From NCBI GenBank assembly GCA_903884915.1, contig CAISGS010000510.1, positions 1 to 15,222 of the forward strand: a DNA stretch of 15,222 nucleotides. Reading direction: 5' to 3'. Under the pieces are notes generated by a model. The model saw only the letters and a program-made list of their open reading frames with translations, made no database searches and was not told where the DNA came from. This document shows positions 12,818-15,222 of this stretch, in pieces (position 1 is the stretch's first letter; each line of letters begins with the position of its first letter). The position numbers and the translations under genes are program-made. Source of the stretch: an uncultured Caulobacteraceae bacterium (lineage in GTDB: Bacteria > Pseudomonadota > Alphaproteobacteria > Caulobacterales > Caulobacteraceae).

Positions 12818-15222
12818 CCAGCCTGTCCTTTCTGGGCGTTGGCGATCTTTCGGACCGGTCGGCGACGGCGGCGGGCCGGTTTAGCGGGCGCGGGGGGTGG
12901 AACCTTGAGCGCTGCCAGAGCGGCGAAGGGGGAGGCGGCCACCGCCCGGTCCATCGCAGCCCTAGCCTTGGCGGTTTGCTCGGGGGCTTGGGCAGCGGCT
13001 GCGCGGTCGGCCCGGCGCCTGCGCCAAAGGCGAGGCTCGCCCGGCACCGGCTTGCCGACAGGGGCATAGTTGAGGCCCCGCAGAACCCACTCGGTCTGAG
13101 AGGGTGTCCAGCCCAGCGCCTCAATCGCCTCGGACGTCAGGGGCATGGCCCCATTGACGGCAGGCAGGGCCCGAAGATGGTTGTCCAACTGTTCCAACAT
13201 CAGGACGGGCACGGTGAAGGCACCGACCGCCCGCAGGCCATAGGCGGCTAGGATTCTCGCTGAGGGGATCGCGGAGGGCAGGGGCCCAATGGACTGGAAA
13301 GCGGCGGGCCAGTCTGGACGCTCAACCGCTGCAAAGGCGCGAGTGAAGGCCAGGGCCTGCGGTGCGAGCAGGGCAGGCAAGAACAGGCTGAAGGCTCCGA
13401 ACCGAACCCCGATGGCCCGCAGGTGGCGGCGCTCGACGGGGCTCAGGGCTCGAACCTCGGTCTCAACGAGGGACCGGTCGAGCACGCCGCCCGACTCGGC
13501 GAGCTGATAGGCGATGCCTCTGGCCAAGCCCTTGATCTTGCCGCTTTGGATCGCGGCTTCGAGATCGCGCAAGGGGCCAAGCCGTCGCCCCGCCTCCGCC
13601 GCCAAGAAGGCCTCCAGCCGCCGCGTGGCCCGCTCTCGCGCTGGAGCGGGACCAAGCTCACCAAACAGGCGCACACGCGGAGCAAAGAGGCGTGACATGT
13701 CGAGCTTTCCTGCCGCCTCTCCGTTCCACAGCACCGCGCCATCGGGCATCAGGGCGAAGGCGGCGTCCGGCTCGGCGGCGATGGTGCCAAGTCGGCGGGC
13801 AATCTCCGGACCGACCGCGCGCTGAGCCGCGGCGCGCAAGGCCTTGTCTTCCAGTTCACTCTCGCCCTGAGCCGGGACAAAGTGCAGGCCGCTGAGTTGG
13901 CCGACAAAATGGCCCTCTACCGTGACCGTGCCATCGCTGCCGAGGCCTGCGAGCAGGTCCTCGCGCTGGCGCAGGCCGTGCATGAGGGCGCTGGTGCGCC
14001 GGTCGATGAAACGCTGCATCAGGCGCTCGTGGAGCGTATCGGAGAGCCGCTCTTCGAGGGTCTTGGTCTGGCCTTGCCAATGGGGCGGATCGACCAGCCA
14101 GTCAGGGCGGTTGGCGATATAGGCCAGGGTGCGCACGTTGGAGAGGCGCCCTGACAGGGCGTCAATATCGCCGTCGAGCCGGTCCAGCGCCCGAAACTGC
14201 TCGGCGATCCAATCGGTGGGGGCGCGGCGCGAGCCTTGGGTCAGGGGCATGAACAGGTCGCGCACCATACGCAGGTGATCATCCAGCGTCGTCTTGCGGA
14301 AGTCTGGCGTCTGACAGACATCCCACAGCCTCATCAGGTTGGACTTGTCTCGGCAGCGCCGCGCGACATCCTCATCCAGCGCCATGCGCCGAAGGGCGGT
14401 CTCATCGAGGCTCTCTTCGGCCAGCTTCAGTCCGTCGCGGGACGGCGGCTCGGCGAGGCTGCGAATTAAGGCGTGCAGGGACTGGAACTCCAGCCGCGAA
14501 TTGCGCCATTCGGCAGCGGAGATCGACTCAAAGGCGTGGTTTTCAACCGCCGAAACCTGATCCTCGTCCATCTCGGGACATTCGCCCGTCACACCAAAGG
14601 TGCCGTCAGAGCGGAACCGGCCCGCCCGGCCCGCGATCTGGCCGATCTCCTGCGGATAGAGCCAGCGGGTGCGCTTGCCATCAAACTTGCGCAGGCCCGC
14701 AAAGGCGACATGGTCAACATCCATGTTCAGGCCCATGCCGATAGCGTCAGTGGCGACCAGAAAATCCACCTCGCCCGACTGATAGAGCGCCACCTGAGCA
14801 TTGCGGGTTCTAGGACTGAGCGAGCCCATGACCACCGCCGCGCCGCCGCGCTGGCGCCTGATCAACTCGGCAATGGCATAGACCGCGTCGGTAGAGAAGG
14901 CGACGACCGCGCTGCGCCGGGGCAGGCGGCTTAGCTTTTTGGGGCCGTCATAGGTCAGTTTCGAGAACCGCTCACGGGTGACAAACTCCGCATCAGGCAG
15001 GAGGCGCCGGATCAGGGGGGCAAGCGTGCCCGCGCCTAGGAACATGGTCTCGCAACTGCCGCGCGCATGGAGCAATCGCTGGGTGAAGACGTGACCGCGC
15101 GCGGGATCAGCGCAGAGCTGGATCTCGTCCACCGCCAAGAACTCGACCTCACGGTTCAGCGGCATCGCCTCGACCGTGCAGACATAATAGGACGGCCGCG
15201 GCGGGATGATCTTTTCCTCGCC
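12814..15222 (-). CDS. SUV3-like SF2 ATP-dependent RNA helicase, 5' end outside window
   Basis: About 802 codons are visible, and the frame stays open to the window edge (first residues GEEKIIPPRPSYYVCTVEAM), so the N terminus with the Walker A motif is missing. In visible numbering, motif II is DEIQ (32-35), a motif III-like FLGAGT follows, and the second RecA domain carries VATDAIGMGLNMDV and motif VI QIAGRAGR (195-202). The middle and C-terminal parts fit the SUV3 C-terminal region, and the end is an Ala/Pro/Arg-rich tail (PARRRRRPVRK). SUV3 unwinds RNA and RNA-DNA duplexes in the mitochondrial degradosome; bacterial forms are little studied. The ATG at 15165 is internal and should not be taken as the start. 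It is first in the run with the S4 gene. Confidence 0.92.
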   Translation of the reverse strand, partial: GEEKIIPPRPSYYVCTVEAMPLNREVEFLAVDEIQLCADPARGHVFTQRLLHARGSCETMFLGAGTLAPLIRRLLPDAEFVTRERFSKLTYDGPKKLSRLPRRSAVVAFSTDAVYAIAELIRRQRGGAAVVMGSLSPRTRNAQVALYQSGEVDFLVATDAIGMGLNMDVDHVAFAGLRKFDGKRTRWLYPQEIGQIAGRAGRFRSDGTFGVTGECPEMDEDQVSAVENHAFESISAAEWRNSRLEFQSLHALIRSLAEPPSRDGLKLAEESLDETALRRMALDEDVARRCRDKSNLMRLWDVCQTPDFRKTTLDDHLRMVRDLFMPLTQGSRRAPTDWIAEQFRALDRLDGDIDALSGRLSNVRTLAYIANRPDWLVDPPHWQGQTKTLEERLSDTLHERLMQRFIDRRTSALMHGLRQREDLLAGLGSDGTVTVEGHFVGQLSGLHFVPAQGESELEDKALRAAAQRAVGPEIARRLGTIAAEPDAAFALMPDGAVLWNGEAAGKLDMSRLFAPRVRLFGELGPAPARERATRRLEAFLAAEAGRRLGPLRDLEAAIQSGKIKGLARGIAYQLAESGGVLDRSLVETEVRALSPVERRHLRAIGVRFGAFSLFLPALLAPQALAFTRAFAAVERPDWPAAFQSIGPLPSAIPSARILAAYGLRAVGAFTVPVLMLEQLDNHLRALPAVNGAMPLTSEAIEALGWTPSQTEWVLRGLNYAPVGKPVPGEPRLWRRRRADRAAAAQAPEQTAKARAAMDRAVAASPFAALAALKVPPPAPAKPARRRRRPVRKIANAQKGQAG

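Noticed and set aside
12667..13251. 194-codon plus-strand frame opposite the S4 gene and helicase end
   Set aside because: Shadow of two well-supported minus-strand genes in GC-rich DNA.
12814..15165. The ATG at 15165 as the helicase start
   Set aside because: The frame continues to the window edge with family-like residues (GEEKIIPPRPSYYVCTVEA), and a helicase starting there would lack its ATP-binding P-loop.

Overview
The window looks like a chromosomal segment of an alphaproteobacterium, probably of the Caulobacterales. Three things point that way. GC is fairly high. The block SUV3-like helicase / S4 protein / 7Fe ferredoxin FdxA / CarD-CdnL / RpoH on the right is, from memory, typical of the group. 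The long TonB-dependent receptor with an ENCC motif also fits. The genus cannot be fixed from sequence alone.

Left part (1-2853), accessory in flavour. A REP-like palindrome and a 14-codon remnant of a serine hydrolase 3' end (38-82) precede a BrnT/BrnA type II toxin-antitoxin module with its own promoter-like region. The intact gene for a class C beta-lactamase-fold serine hydrolase follows on the minus strand, and its last 30 bases are nearly repeated in the remnant, so the toxin-antitoxin pair sits between two copies of one gene end. Upstream of the hydrolase on the same strand is a stand-alone GH108 muramidase of phage endolysin type. A small unrecognised reading frame (2590-2817, plus) diverges from it.

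Middle (2854-10030), metabolic and envelope genes. An HSL-family esterase (plus) converges on a large TonB-dependent receptor (minus) across a strong bidirectional terminator. Upstream of the receptor lies nhaA, a Na+/H+ antiporter (minus), which diverges from selO, a protein AMPylase (plus). Between selO and an NnrU-family membrane protein is a 264-base gap. On the minus strand it carries a promoter overlaid by GTTAC/GTAAC palindromes, a very good ribosome binding site and a 34-codon hydrophobic frame. This looks like the regulated front end of a gene whose body is lost, or a real small protein.

Right part (10059-15222), conserved core, all on the minus strand. In transcription order: a SUV3-like SF2 RNA helicase (5' end outside the window), an S4 RNA-binding protein coupled to it by an ATGA overlap, fdxA, carD/cdnL, rpoH (sigma-32) and tRNA-Arg(CCU). 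These are RNA handling, redox and global transcription functions. fdxA has a consensus -35 box inside a perfect inverted repeat, carD is preceded by a 324-base non-coding stretch, and a strong hairpin lies between carD and rpoH.

I see no CRISPR array, insertion sequence, rRNA or prophage block. The observations most worth following are the duplicated gene end around brnTA and the operator/promoter with the 34-codon frame beside selO.
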